DNA of 64,000 nucleotides from Anaerolineaceae bacterium (GCA_016124855.1 WGMX01000020.1:1-64000), one strand, 5' to 3'; shown: positions 43,257 to 52,831, numbered from the stretch's first letter. Notes: generated by a model from the letters alone, not told the origin. A program made the numbers and translations.

Positions 43257-44465
43257 CTAGCTCACGGATTGAATGACAGGTGCAGCTTCCAGCGCGTTTT
43301 CGGGGAGGCCGCTTTTGACGACCGAGAAACGGCTTTTAAGACGCAGGAAGGGTGCTTCGAACCAGCGGTGCGAAACCTGTGCGGCGGCAATGGTCAGGCC
43401 AATAATGAGGGCATAGATTACTACGTTAAAGATGATGTTGTTCCATTGGCGGACGTCAATGTAGTTAAAGGCCAAGAGCACTAGATAAGCGACGAGCAGA
43501 TGATACATATAGATGCCGTATGAGAGCGTACCAAGCCAATTCCAGAAGCGGTTTTCGAGTTTGACCATCGAATTGGGATTACTGGACACATTCAAAATGA
43601 ACAGGATATAGGGAATACAGTACAGCAAATTGTCGCTGGGATAATCGCCGCCGTTCAAAAACAGGATGTTGTAAATCATGAAAGCCAACGTCAATTTTTC
43701 AACGATGGGATGAAAAATAATTTTCAGCAGCCAGTGTTTATAGAACAGAACGTAGGCGCCGAGCGCACCGACCGCCATGTTTTCAAAGCGCAGATTGTTC
43801 AAAAAGGCAATGACATTGCGATAGGTCTGTGAATAGTTGCTATCCACCACAATCGAAAGCTGATATTGGTTGAGCAGGATTTTGAAAACGATAACGCCGA
43901 TTATGACCAGTAATATGCGTTTGGCAAACAGTTTGGAGAGCGCCGGCCAGAGCAAGTAAAACTGTTCCTCAATGCCAATTGTCCATAGTTGTTGAAAGGC
44001 AGGTGAGGCGGCACTGAAGAACGTAACTGCATTGGGCAGCAGAACCATGTATAAGAGGATTGAAATGGGCGGGGTTGGCTGCGGAACAAAATCCCCTTCA
44101 AAGTGTGAGGCTTGGATAATCAACGGGAAGATGGTCAGGCCGAGAAAGATAAGCAGATAGTAAACGGGCCAAATGCGTAAAATGCGGCGGGCATAAAATT
44201 TGCGAACGCTGACCGTGCCTGTTTTATGAATTTCACTCAATAGGAGATAGGTGATGAGAAAGCCGCTCAAGACAAAAAATATAAGCACGGCATTGATGCC
44301 ATTGAGCAGCACTTTGGGAAACATAGGCTGAATTTCGAGGTTTAAGCGCCATTTGAATTCATCAATGTGCGTCAGTAAAACCGAGATTGCTGCCAGCGCG
44401 CGAATGCCGTTTAGGCCGGGGAAATAGATTCGGTTTTCACCTGCGGTTGATTTTGAAGTGATCAT
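43257..44465 (-). CDS. Acyltransferase 3 (OafA/YrhL-like) membrane protein
   Basis: About ten membrane helices, with FPGLNGIRALAAISVLLTHID (conserved catalytic His), FFVLSGFLITYLLL, FYARRILRIWPVYYLLI and IEEQFYLLWP: the full signature set of the acyltransferase_3 family. It probably O-acetylates an envelope polysaccharide. Length is 402 residues. Its promoter is a near-copy of the threonine aldolase promoter. Confidence 0.92.
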   Translation of the reverse strand: MITSKSTAGENRIYFPGLNGIRALAAISVLLTHIDEFKWRLNLEIQPMFPKVLLNGINAVLIFFVLSGFLITYLLLSEIHKTGTVSVRKFYARRILRIWPVYYLLIFLGLTIFPLIIQASHFEGDFVPQPTPPISILLYMVLLPNAVTFFSAASPAFQQLWTIGIEEQFYLLWPALSKLFAKRILLVIIGVIVFKILLNQYQLSIVVDSNYSQTYRNVIAFLNNLRFENMAVGALGAYVLFYKHWLLKIIFHPIVEKLTLAFMIYNILFLNGGDYPSDNLLYCIPYILFILNVSSNPNSMVKLENRFWNWLGTLSYGIYMYHLLVAYLVLLAFNYIDVRQWNNIIFNVVIYALIIGLTIAAAQVSHRWFEAPFLRLKSRFSVVKSGLPENALEAAPVIQSVS

Positions 44466-44495
44466 TCGACCCTAACACGTTTTATGATGAACGTG

Positions 44496-44524
44496 ATGTT
44501 AGTCGGATTAGAATAGGTTCGCAA
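44496..44524 (-). promoter_or_regulatory. Promoter of the acyltransferase gene
   Basis: On the minus strand TTGCGA (44524-44519), 17-bp spacer, TAACAT (44501-44496), 31 bp upstream of the start codon. Confidence 0.65.
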
Positions 44525-44576
44525 GAGAAATATACAAGCGGCAAGCTTCAAGATGAACTGACAAAACGTGAGGTTT

Positions 44577-44924
44577 TTAGCTTATATTGGACAACTTCTC
44601 GCCCTTATACGCTAGTAGAATATGTTCGCGAGGGATGCCACCGTTAACCATAAGTGCCTGATAGAGCGGTTTATCCAATGTGCCATCTTCATCAATGATG
44701 ACATAATCCCCTACTACCCGCGCCATCACAGCAACGTAGGCAGGACGTTCGGCTTGAGATTCGGGAACAATGACAACACTGTAGTGCTGTTGTTTATCAT
44801 CTAAAAATGAGTACATAGCAGCGCCTTGCGTCCGCCCGACATATTTTTCAACTTCGCGACGCGTAATACCGGCCAATGATAGATTTTCGTTTACCAATTG
44901 TTCAACCCTGTTTTTCGTAAGCAT
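44577..44924 (-). CDS. Hypothetical protein, weakly XisI-like
   Basis: The roughly 115-residue protein (MLTKNRVEQLVNENLSLAGI start) has a middle YSVVIVPES, then VVGDYVIIDEDGTLDKPLYQALMVNGGIPREHILLAY. That last pattern resembles the C-terminal half of XisI-like proteins (a strand, an acidic turn, 'LxxxGIPxExIxLAY'). The match is weak and no XisH partner is nearby. The ATG at 44924 overlaps the tsaD stop by 23 nt, so it is coupled to tsaD. Confidence 0.5.
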   Translation of the reverse strand: MLTKNRVEQLVNENLSLAGITRREVEKYVGRTQGAAMYSFLDDKQQHYSVVIVPESQAERPAYVAVMARVVGDYVIIDEDGTLDKPLYQALMVNGGIPREHILLAYKGEKLSNIS

Positions 44925-45966
44925 CGCTGGTGAGCGGCCACATGGGCTGCACGTCCATATCAAGGTCACTGCGTAGGCCGGCTTCAAAGCGGAAGTGTCC
45001 GGCGGCGGCGATCATCGCGCCATTGTCGGTACAGAGATTCAACGGCGGATAGCGCACGGGCAAGGCACTTTCGGCACGGAGGCGCTGACGGAGCGCACTG
45101 TTGGCGCTGACACCCCCTGCCAGCAAAATTTCGGTGACGTTATTCTCTTTGGCGGCGCGTACCGTTTTTTCCACGAGCGCTCCGACCAACGCGTCCTGAA
45201 AACTGGCCGCGACATCATTGACGGAGACATCCGAACGCACTTTAGGATTCTTTTCCGGCCCGCGTTTTTTGCCATCTGTGCCTTGTGGGATGGTGACTTC
45301 ACGCATGACGGCGGTTTTGAGGCCGGAGAAGCTGAAGTCGTAGCTTTCGTCGCGTTTGGACCGTGGGAATTTGTAGGCGGTGGCATTGCCCATCTGGGCG
45401 GCTCGTTCGATGTTTGGCCCGCCGGGGAAAGGCAGCCCTAACATGCGTCCGACTTTGTCAAAGGCTTCGCCAGCGGCATCATCCAATGTGCCGCCAAGCC
45501 GTTGATATTCACCGTGATTGGTCATCAGCAGCAGTTCGGTGTGTCCACCGGACACGATCAACACCAAAACAGGAAACTGAATTTCGCGGCGTGGTTCACT
45601 GAGCCACAGGGAATAGACATGGCCTTCGAGATGGTTGATGCCCAATAAAGGTTTGCCGGTTGCTAAGGCGAGACCTTTGGCATAGTTTACGCCGACCAAC
45701 AGCGAACCAACTAAACCCGGCCCGCGTGTGACCGCGATAGCATCCATTTTGGCGTAGGGAATGCCGGAATCAGCAACGGCTTGATCGACCACGGCGCTGA
45801 TGGCTTCGACATGGGCACGGGAAGCAAGTTCGGGAAATACGCCGCCATAACGGGCGTGAAGGTCGATTTGAGTGGCGATGACGTTGGAAAGAATGGTTCG
45901 TCCATCCACGACGACAGCCGCCGCCGTTTCATCGCATGAGCTTTCAATACCGAGAATTGTGGTCAT
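44902..45966 (-). CDS. tsaD: tRNA N6-adenosine threonylcarbamoyltransferase TsaD
   Basis: MTTILGIESSCDETAAAVV opens the ASKHA fold, and NHLEGHVYSL gives metal-binding His112 and His116. TRGPGLVGSLLVG, VLIVSGGHTELL and GGVSANSALRQRL are the remaining family signatures. It forms t6A37 on ANN-decoding tRNAs with TsaB/TsaE, which are not in the window. Length (354 aa) is slightly above usual because of a basic insertion around 240-255 (TDGKKRGPEKNPKV). Confidence 0.95.
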   Translation of the reverse strand: MTTILGIESSCDETAAAVVVDGRTILSNVIATQIDLHARYGGVFPELASRAHVEAISAVVDQAVADSGIPYAKMDAIAVTRGPGLVGSLLVGVNYAKGLALATGKPLLGINHLEGHVYSLWLSEPRREIQFPVLVLIVSGGHTELLLMTNHGEYQRLGGTLDDAAGEAFDKVGRMLGLPFPGGPNIERAAQMGNATAYKFPRSKRDESYDFSFSGLKTAVMREVTIPQGTDGKKRGPEKNPKVRSDVSVNDVAASFQDALVGALVEKTVRAAKENNVTEILLAGGVSANSALRQRLRAESALPVRYPPLNLCTDNGAMIAAAGHFRFEAGLRSDLDMDVQPMWPLTSDAYEKQG

Positions 45967-46069
45967 AGTTAGTTATTAGTCCGTAGTCGCTAGTCATTCG
46001 AAATGCGGTTTAAGCGCAAAGCCCCTATGAAATAACATCGCACCCGAAAACGAAAATAACCCATTCAGA

Positions 46070-46107
46070 AACCCCCACCCCACCCTCCCCCGCAAGCGAT
46101 GGAGGGA
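46070..46107. repeat. 40-bp dispersed repeat, copy 2
   Basis: Copy of the AACCCCCACCC ... GCAAGCGATGGAGGGA repeat, between tsaD and the glycosyltransferase. Confidence 0.8.
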
Positions 46108-46173
46108 GTAAAGAGGGAACGTGGCAGATTATTTTCAGTGCAAGGCAAAGCATATTCAAAGAGAAAGTCTATT

Positions 46174-47592
46174 TTAGCTCACCTTTTCAACGAGGGGTGA
46201 GGGTTGAGTCGTGCGACGGGGAATGCGGCGGGACAAAGCCGCTAAGCTAATGCCTCCGAATACCCACCACAGCATATCCAGCGAGAAGAGGTAGCGCGGG
46301 ATGACATACAGGATAAAGTGTGTCAGCAGGAAATAAGCGATGAGTCCGACGAGCGGTAGTGCTAAACGCCAGTTACGGCGTGACAACCAAATGCCGATGA
46401 CACCTGCCAACATGCCGAGGTCATGGAACAGGTAAATCGCCAGTTTAGGCCAGAAGTTATCACCTTGAGTCAGGCGTAAGAATCCGCTAAGGCTGCGGTC
46501 AGTACTGAGCCAACGGCTGGTCATGTCTTTGAGGCTTTCACCGGCGAAAAAGACTGTTCCATGTGGCTGCAAAATCGCATTTGAAAGTTGATCGACGCGG
46601 CTCCTCAGCCAACCGGGAATATCATTGAGAATGCTGTTGGTGGCACTTTCGGTATAAACCTGCTGCTGCTGAGCGGGATCGGTGGGTACGGGGGCAGCAG
46701 TCGATTGTTGCAGTGCGTTGTCCGTTTGCTGCGGCCCCTGCCAACCGGAGTCAGTCGCACCGATGAACAGCATAGCGCCGAATCCCTGCGCGGCGACGAC
46801 GGTTTGCCCCCATTTGACACGGTTGTAAATCGTCCACGGGGAGAGTGTGATGGCAAAGACTATAAGCAGCGTCAGGCCAAGTTGAAAGCCCCTACGCCAG
46901 CCGTAAACCATCAATAAATGGATAACTAAGCCTAGCGGAAAGGCTAAGAGTACAGCGCGGGTGAGCGTGGCAATACCAAAGATCAAGCCAACGAAGGCAA
47001 TTAAGCCATACAGACGGGGGTTGATCGGTGTTTGTGACGGATGGTGTTCAATGGTGGCGACATACAGAAATAATCCACCCGACAGCAAAAAAATGAAAAG
47101 GGTTTCGGTGAGGATTTGACCACTTTCGATGATGAAAGCTGGTGAGATGGCTAAGACGGTTGCGGCGATCAATCCCGCGCGAACATCATGGCTGATGGCT
47201 GATGCAAGGCGATAGACGAAGTAACAGGTGGCGGTACTCATCACTGCTTGCAGAAGGCGTGTCAACAAGACGGCTGTGGCTGGAGGGAAAATAAGCTGCG
47301 GAATACCGACAAAGAGCAAATAGATGGGGCCAGAAGCCAGCACAGCAGGGTCTTGCCCGCGCACCAAATCGAAACCGTATTTTAAATACCACCAGCTATC
47401 CCCGCCTTTATCGGCGTAAATTTGAGCGTGATCTAAAGGGAGGACGTGGGCAAGCCTTAATGCGAGCGCCGTAACAAGAATTGCCAGCAGCAGATAACGG
47501 TTCGTGACAGTGATTTTCAGGTTTCGATCTCCGGCGGTTTTGAATTCATCGCGCCATTGTAACCAATTTCGGCGGTGGGTGCGTAGTGACAA
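46174..47592 (-). CDS. GT39/ArnT-type (GT-C) membrane glycosyltransferase
   Basis: The 472-residue protein has about 11 membrane helices. ALRLAHVLPLDHAQIYADKGGDSWWYL is the first extracytoplasmic loop with the acidic pair typical of PMT/ArnT-like GT-C enzymes, and ARAGLIAATVLAISPAFIIESGQIL is the next conserved region. It should transfer a sugar from a polyprenyl-phosphate donor outside the membrane. There is a positively charged N-terminus. Confidence 0.85.
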   Translation of the reverse strand: MSLRTHRRNWLQWRDEFKTAGDRNLKITVTNRYLLLAILVTALALRLAHVLPLDHAQIYADKGGDSWWYLKYGFDLVRGQDPAVLASGPIYLLFVGIPQLIFPPATAVLLTRLLQAVMSTATCYFVYRLASAISHDVRAGLIAATVLAISPAFIIESGQILTETLFIFLLSGGLFLYVATIEHHPSQTPINPRLYGLIAFVGLIFGIATLTRAVLLAFPLGLVIHLLMVYGWRRGFQLGLTLLIVFAITLSPWTIYNRVKWGQTVVAAQGFGAMLFIGATDSGWQGPQQTDNALQQSTAAPVPTDPAQQQQVYTESATNSILNDIPGWLRSRVDQLSNAILQPHGTVFFAGESLKDMTSRWLSTDRSLSGFLRLTQGDNFWPKLAIYLFHDLGMLAGVIGIWLSRRNWRLALPLVGLIAYFLLTHFILYVIPRYLFSLDMLWWVFGGISLAALSRRIPRRTTQPSPLVEKVS

Positions 47593-47702
47593 ATGCCTAT
47601 TGCCCGCACAAACGGCGTGCTTTAGGGTGAGTATTTGCTAAATACACCCATCCAAAAATGATTAAGACAACGTTTTCAAGAGTAGAATGTTTTCATGAGA
47701 AT

Positions 47703-47733
47703 TTGAACACTTTATAACTAAAAACGGTATACT
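47703..47733 (+). promoter_or_regulatory. Candidate promoter of the lipoprotein/FtsH-like locus
   Basis: TTGAAC (47703-47708), 19-bp spacer, TATACT (47728-47733), 41 bp before the lipoprotein start. The AACACTTTATAAC stretch resembles the CACTTTATGACA elements at 20500 and 62436. Confidence 0.45.
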
Positions 47734-47773
47734 ACTTTAATCCGAGTGTGCTGAAAGTGTGTGGTAACAGTCT

Positions 47774-48445
47774 ATGAAATGGAATATTCGGTTTGCGGCG
47801 TTTTTGTTGATGGCAGTGCTGGCCGGTACAGGATGCAGCGTACTACCGGGTTTGAAAGTTCTCTCGGGGCAAGACACGGGTGAAGCCGCCGAAAACCGTC
47901 TGGTCGAATCAAGCGAATTGGTGATGGCAAACAAGTCTGGTACGACTGACCCGGCATTAAACGGTGTGGCTGACCGCATCGAAACCGCGGCTGGTGGCAG
48001 TATCGACATTATTGAAATCCGCAACGACTTAAATATCCATCAATTCCAAGTTTATGCTTTGATTATCCCTGATCCGAGTTTGGATCAACTCGGTCAGCTT
48101 AACCAGTTCCGCCGCGCGATTGAACTGACATGGCGCGGGATTATGCAGCAAAGCATCGGTGATGAAACCTTGAAAGTGGCGCTGGTATTCCCCGGACGGG
48201 TACAGACCTTGGATAGAGGGCCGGGCTTTTTGGGTGTCATCGGCGCAACTGCGACCATTGACCGTGCAGATGCGCTGGTTTATCTGGATAGTGGTTCGCC
48301 CAGTCTACAAAACTTTGCCGGTTTGATTACGGATGGTAAATTGGCCTATGATGTACCCCCAGATCAAGAATTGTATCGGGGCACACCGAATCACCCCGTT
48401 TTCATGCTCTCTAATTTAGGGTCTTCTGCTTCAAGCGGAGGCTGA
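47774..48445 (+). CDS. Lipoprotein of unknown function with metalloprotease-side context
   Basis: A lipobox LAGTGC (Cys21) follows a basic N-region. The mature protein (ENRLVESSELVMANKSGT ... GVADRIETAAGG, then IDIIEIRNDLNIHQFQVYALIIPDP and VALVFPGRVQTLDRGPGF) has no recognised family. It lies 58 nt upstream of the FtsH-like gene on the same strand with no terminator between, so it probably belongs to the same transcript and could be an extracytoplasmic partner. Confidence 0.7.
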   Translation: MKWNIRFAAFLLMAVLAGTGCSVLPGLKVLSGQDTGEAAENRLVESSELVMANKSGTTDPALNGVADRIETAAGGSIDIIEIRNDLNIHQFQVYALIIPDPSLDQLGQLNQFRRAIELTWRGIMQQSIGDETLKVALVFPGRVQTLDRGPGFLGVIGATATIDRADALVYLDSGSPSLQNFAGLITDGKLAYDVPPDQELYRGTPNHPVFMLSNLGSSASSGG

Positions 48446-48502
48446 AGTATTTGTGGAAAACATGCTTATCGTAAGTTGTTCAGAGTTGAGGATAATTGAC
48501 CT

Positions 48503-50380
48503 ATGAGCATCGTTAAGCCGGATGCAAAAAATAAGCTCGCTCCCCCGCGTAAAGTTTACGCATGGGAGAACGAGAAGACCCGCGTTGAGGAGCGGCAAAA
48601 GTTACGCTACCGTTTGCAACGCACCTTTACCCTTCCTCGTCTGATTATCATCATCTTAGTAGCCGCTATGCTACTGGATGCTTCCGTAATGCGCGGCATT
48701 ATCGGTTTCATTAACCAGATTGCTACCGCGATTGTCCAAAACTTCTCGGTGGATTTTACCAATCTGACGCGGACTCTCTTACAACTCTTGATTGGTATCA
48801 CGATAGCGGTCGGACAGTTCGCGCTGATTTTCTGGTTCTTGGGCAATGCCCGAACGTACACCATTTGGCCGGGGGCTGCTAGCGAAGGCATCAGCTTTGA
48901 TGATTATCGCGGTCAGCCGGAACTGCTAGAACAAGCACGTCAGATTGTGAAGCTGCTGCGCGGCGTTCGCATCTTTGAAGAGTCAGGCGGTGAACCCCTG
49001 AATGGCTTGCTGCTCGAAGGCCCTCCCGGTACGGGTAAAACGTGGTTGGCAAAGGCTATCAGCACTGAGGCCAATGTTCCTTTCTTCTACATTGATGCCT
49101 CGTCGCTAAATTCGATGTTTATGGGTATTGCGCCTATGAAGGTTTCGAACCTGTATCGCAAAGCACGTAATGCGGCGAAGGATTACGGCGCGGCTATTAT
49201 TTTCATCGACGAAATTGATGCGATCGGTTCACGCTCAGGTGTGGCGACTAACCCTCGCGAAGGCGATACTGATACACGCCTGCCCATGCTTTTCGGTATG
49301 GGCAGCAACAGCGGTATGGTCAGTACGCTGCTGGTGGAAATGGACGGTTTTAACGCTGAACATGGTGGATGGGCGAAGCGTAAAGCATGGTTCTACAAAA
49401 ACATCTTGGGGAGCAAGCTGCCCAAGCCTCGCCGTCGTGTTCTGACAATTGGCGCGACCAACCGTATGTTGGCGCTCGATCCGGCGTTACTCCGAGCAGG
49501 ACGTTTTGACAAAAAGATTCGTGTGGACGCGCCTGATTTGGAAGGTCGCCGCGACATCTTTGATTATTATCTGGAACACTTCAAGCATGATGAAACGGTG
49601 AATTCGTTGATTTTGGCATCCGAAACGCCGTATTACACGCCAGCCGACATTAAACACTTGATTAACGAAGCGCTGCGGTACGCCATGTTTGACGGGCGCG
49701 ATACCGTCACCATTAACGATGTTCGTCAAGCACAGCCTGAACATGAATTCGGCCTGCGGAGTCCGATCAAAAATATGACGGCTGAGGATCGCTATCGGCT
49801 GGCGGCGCATGAAGTTGGACATGCTCTTTCAGTTCGTTTGTTTATGCCTTCGCATCGTATCGCCCGGATCACGATTATTCGTCAAGGCGGCGCACACGGC
49901 TATGTGCTGCATTATCCGGCGATTGAGGACAACGACATTATCAATACCTACGATAGCCTAATGGGAAGGCTGCGGGTTTCGATTGGTGGACGTGCTGGCG
50001 AATTGGAATTTGTCGGTGAACATTCCCAAACGTTAGGCGTTGGTACAGGCTTCGGCGATGGTAGTGATTTTGGGAACATCCGCTATATCTTGACTATGAT
50101 GGCGGAAGTTGGCATGTTTGGGCCGTTAGGCGCACATTACAGCGGCGAACTGACGGAAGAAATGGAAAATACCTTCCGCAATGTTTTGGAAGAAGTACGT
50201 CTTTCTTTCCGCCTTCACAAAGAGATGGGGGAAGCGCTTATCAAATTGGTCTTAGAGAAGGACGAGATATTTGCGGATGAGATCGAAGCCTTCTTCGATA
50301 AATATGGATTGTATACACCCAAAGTTGATCTTGACCCCTATAAGAAGATCGAAACCGTGACAGGGGGTAAAAGCGCATGA
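48503..50380 (+). CDS. FtsH-like AAA+ membrane protease with intact M41 zinc site
   Basis: Two membrane helices (about 45-65 and 95-118) with only a short external loop are followed by an AAA+ domain: Walker A EGPPGTGKT (Lys179), Walker B IIFIDEID (Asp236/Glu237) and SRH GATNRMLALDPALLRAGRFD. The M41-like domain holds HEVGH (436-440) and a candidate third ligand Asp522 (DGSDFGNIR). Relative to FtsH it has a roughly 24-residue basic insertion after MDGFNAEH. It would degrade membrane or cytoplasmic proteins. It is 58 nt after the lipoprotein gene and overlaps the next start by 4 nt. Confidence 0.85.
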   Translation: MSIVKPDAKNKLAPPRKVYAWENEKTRVEERQKLRYRLQRTFTLPRLIIIILVAAMLLDASVMRGIIGFINQIATAIVQNFSVDFTNLTRTLLQLLIGITIAVGQFALIFWFLGNARTYTIWPGAASEGISFDDYRGQPELLEQARQIVKLLRGVRIFEESGGEPLNGLLLEGPPGTGKTWLAKAISTEANVPFFYIDASSLNSMFMGIAPMKVSNLYRKARNAAKDYGAAIIFIDEIDAIGSRSGVATNPREGDTDTRLPMLFGMGSNSGMVSTLLVEMDGFNAEHGGWAKRKAWFYKNILGSKLPKPRRRVLTIGATNRMLALDPALLRAGRFDKKIRVDAPDLEGRRDIFDYYLEHFKHDETVNSLILASETPYYTPADIKHLINEALRYAMFDGRDTVTINDVRQAQPEHEFGLRSPIKNMTAEDRYRLAAHEVGHALSVRLFMPSHRIARITIIRQGGAHGYVLHYPAIEDNDIINTYDSLMGRLRVSIGGRAGELEFVGEHSQTLGVGTGFGDGSDFGNIRYILTMMAEVGMFGPLGAHYSGELTEEMENTFRNVLEEVRLSFRLHKEMGEALIKLVLEKDEIFADEIEAFFDKYGLYTPKVDLDPYKKIETVTGGKSA

Positions 50381-50622
50381 CGAATATCAAGAACGCACCC
50401 AATCAAAGTTATGAATCTGATTCTAAGAACACCATCAAGTGGTTTTCCGTTTGGAACTTGTTGGCTGTAATTGCAATCATTGTGTTCTTTTGTCTAGCGA
50501 TCAAAGGTTTTTTGTGGCCACCTTTGGATCCCAGAGAAATCTCTTTGCAGGCTATCTGCTCAGGGTATATCTTCTCAGTTAATTATGTCCGTACATGGCT
50601 TAAAAACGGTGGCAACCGTTAG
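50377..50622 (+). CDS. Small membrane protein; N-terminal remnant of an FtsH-like copy
   Basis: The 81-residue product starts MTNIKNAPNQSYES, nearly the same first 13 residues as the second FtsH-like protein (MKNIKNAPNQPYIN). It has one membrane helix (LLAVIAIIVFFCLAIKGF) and then diverges. ATGA overlaps the previous stop, and AGGGGGT upstream is a strong binding site shared by both starts. It may still be made, but looks like the residue of a third tandem copy. Confidence 0.6.
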   Translation: MTNIKNAPNQSYESDSKNTIKWFSVWNLLAVIAIIVFFCLAIKGFLWPPLDPREISLQAICSGYIFSVNYVRTWLKNGGNR

Positions 50623-50656
50623 ATTCATCTAACCATACATGCATTGCTTGGTGATT

Positions 50657-50694
50657 TGCTACCCTAACTTTAAATCTAATAAGATAGGGTAGCA
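50657..50694. repeat. 10-bp inverted repeat after the small membrane protein
   Basis: TGCTACCCTA (50657-50666) and TAGGGTAGCA (50685-50694) are exact complements with an 18-nt loop. There is no T-tract. It could be a processing or stability element. Confidence 0.5.
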
Positions 50695-50778
50695 GTCATC
50701 AAAACCATGCAAATCGACGATAACCAATGTGTGATCGTCAAATTATCTATTTGGCATTTACACACAGATTATGATGGG

Positions 50779-50960
50779 ATGTGCGGCTTTCCTTACAGTT
50801 GCACAAAGAGATGGATGAGATACTCATCAAGCTAGTATTTGAGAAAACTATTTTTCTCGGGCGAAATAGAAGATTTTTTTCGAAAAACATGGCGTTTTAC
50901 ACGCCGAAGATTGATTTCAACCCTATAAGAAATCGAAACCGTGACAGGGGGTAAAAGCTC
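50779..50960 (+). pseudogene. 3'-end remnant of a third FtsH-like gene
   Basis: From about 50779 the DNA parallels 50190-50380 of the first FtsH-like gene (GCACAAAGAGATG, ATCAA, GAGAA, ACACGCCGAAGATTGAT, AACCGTGACAGGGGGTAAAA). The homology continues across the next start codon. Frameshifts and stops break the reading frame (it would read LHKEMDEILIKLV, then shifts). It shows that the locus arose by tandem duplication with deletion of most of the middle copy. Confidence 0.8.
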
Positions 50961-52820
50961 ATGAAGAATATCAAGAACGCACCCAATCAGCCTTACATCA
51001 ACACGAAAGGCCAATGGAATTGGGAAGACGAAGATACGCTGGTAGACCGTCATAATACACTGAGCAATCGCGTCGGCCGTTTCTTGCGCAGCGGGTGGAT
51101 TTGGAAGACGGTACTAACGGTTTTTATCATTGGATTGCTTATTCCGAGTGTGATGCGACTGCTGCTGACCATTCTCGGTGTAACCATATCGGTTGGCGTG
51201 TTCATGATGACCATTGTCGTGCAATTCGTCGCTATTTTCTGGTTCCTGAGTAAATCGCGTACATACGAGATTATGCCGGGGACTGAAGGTGTAAGCTTCG
51301 ATGACTATAAAGGTCAACCTGAACTGCTGGAACAAGCCCGCCAGATTGTGACTTTGCTGCGCGGCGTTGGAACATTTGAGAAAGCAGGCGGTGAACCGCT
51401 TACGGGTGTACTGCTCGAAGGGCCACCCGGCACAGGTAAAACGTGGCTGGCGAAAGCCATTAGCACTGAAGCTGGTGTGCCGTTCTACTATGTGGACACC
51501 TCATCCCTTCAAGGCATGTTCATGGGAACAAGCTCGTTGAAGGTCATTAATATGTTTGGGAAGGCGCGTAAAGCTGCCAAAATGTATGGCGCGGCGGTGA
51601 TCTTCCTTGACGAAATTGATACGGTTGGTTCACGTGGAGGTGTCAGCAGCACGCAGGGACAAAGCACGGGCGGAAATCCTCTAGCTGGTATGGGCGGCGA
51701 AATGGGTTTGCTCAGTACCTTGCTGGTGCAGATGGATGGTTTTAACGCCGAGCATGGTTGGCGTGCGACATGGAAGGCGCGGTTTTACAAGTGGTTCTTG
51801 CGACGCAAGGTGCCGAAGCCAGAACGTCGTGTATTGGTCATTGGCGCGACTAACCGTGTGGCCTCACTCGATCCGGCGCTGCTCCGTCCGGGACGTTTTG
51901 ATAAGAAACTGCGTGTCGATCCACCGGATATGCAAGGGCGCATTGAAATCTTCAAATACTACTTGACGAAGATGGCGCATGACGACAGCATGATTCCGGC
52001 AGTTCTAGCGACTGAGACACCCGGTTATACACCCGCTGACATCAAATATCTGTTGAATGAGTCCTTGCGTTACGCGCTATTTGCAGGACGTTCTTATATT
52101 ACATATGATGATTTCCGCATCGCTCAACCGGAACATCATATGGGGATGCGTGCGCCGATCAAACACATGTCACCGGAGGCCAAGCGCAGATTAGCTTATT
52201 ATCAAGCTGGTTATGCCACAGCTATTCGGCTCTTCATGCCACATCACCGTATCGCGCGAGTTACGATTATCCGTCAAGGACAGTTATACGGTCACGTATC
52301 CCATTATCCGGCGCAGGATACTTATCAGGGCATGTGGTCGAAAGTGCAGATGGAAAGTAACTTGAAAGTTTTGGTCGCGGGTAAAGCTGCCGAAATTGAA
52401 TTTTTGGGCGCACCCAACCAAACTGTGATGGTTGATCGTCACTTATCGGCTGTGAAAAATATCCTTAACGCAATGGCGATGGCGGGTATTCTTGGCCCAC
52501 TCGGTGGAACGGTGGGTCGGATACAAGAAACTATTCTCGGTCCGCAGCTTTCGTTAGGTGCGTCGAAGGAAATGCAAGAAGCGATGGAGGCTGAATTCCA
52601 GAAGCAGTTGAAAGAATGCCGTGAGGCACTGCGGGCGAATGCCAACATCGTGAACTCCTTGGCTGACAGATTGTTGGAAAAAGGCGAGATTAACGCCAAT
52701 GAGGTACGCGCGTTCTTCGATGAGTATGACTTGCACACACCTGATCCTATCGTGCTGCAAGATGATAACGAAGTGCAATTGCTGGAAGCCGCTACTGCAC
52801 CGGCTCCTTCAGGTGATTAA
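50961..52820 (+). CDS. FtsH-like AAA+ pseudoprotease (zinc site lost)
   Basis: Same architecture as the upstream protein: two membrane helices, Walker A EGPPGTGKT (Lys160), Walker B VIFLDEID (Asp217/Glu218), SRH GATNRVASLDPALLRPGRFD, and the basic insertion after MDGFNAEH. At the protease site, however, HEVGH is replaced by YQAGY (414-418), and the third ligand position (DGSDF) by VDRHL, so zinc cannot be bound conventionally. The ATPase appears functional. It probably acts as an unfoldase or as a regulatory subunit of a mixed ring with the active paralogue, like plant FtsHi proteins. Confidence 0.85.
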   Translation: MKNIKNAPNQPYINTKGQWNWEDEDTLVDRHNTLSNRVGRFLRSGWIWKTVLTVFIIGLLIPSVMRLLLTILGVTISVGVFMMTIVVQFVAIFWFLSKSRTYEIMPGTEGVSFDDYKGQPELLEQARQIVTLLRGVGTFEKAGGEPLTGVLLEGPPGTGKTWLAKAISTEAGVPFYYVDTSSLQGMFMGTSSLKVINMFGKARKAAKMYGAAVIFLDEIDTVGSRGGVSSTQGQSTGGNPLAGMGGEMGLLSTLLVQMDGFNAEHGWRATWKARFYKWFLRRKVPKPERRVLVIGATNRVASLDPALLRPGRFDKKLRVDPPDMQGRIEIFKYYLTKMAHDDSMIPAVLATETPGYTPADIKYLLNESLRYALFAGRSYITYDDFRIAQPEHHMGMRAPIKHMSPEAKRRLAYYQAGYATAIRLFMPHHRIARVTIIRQGQLYGHVSHYPAQDTYQGMWSKVQMESNLKVLVAGKAAEIEFLGAPNQTVMVDRHLSAVKNILNAMAMAGILGPLGGTVGRIQETILGPQLSLGASKEMQEAMEAEFQKQLKECREALRANANIVNSLADRLLEKGEINANEVRAFFDEYDLHTPDPIVLQDDNEVQLLEAATAPAPSGD

Positions 52821-52831
52821 ACCAATCAATT

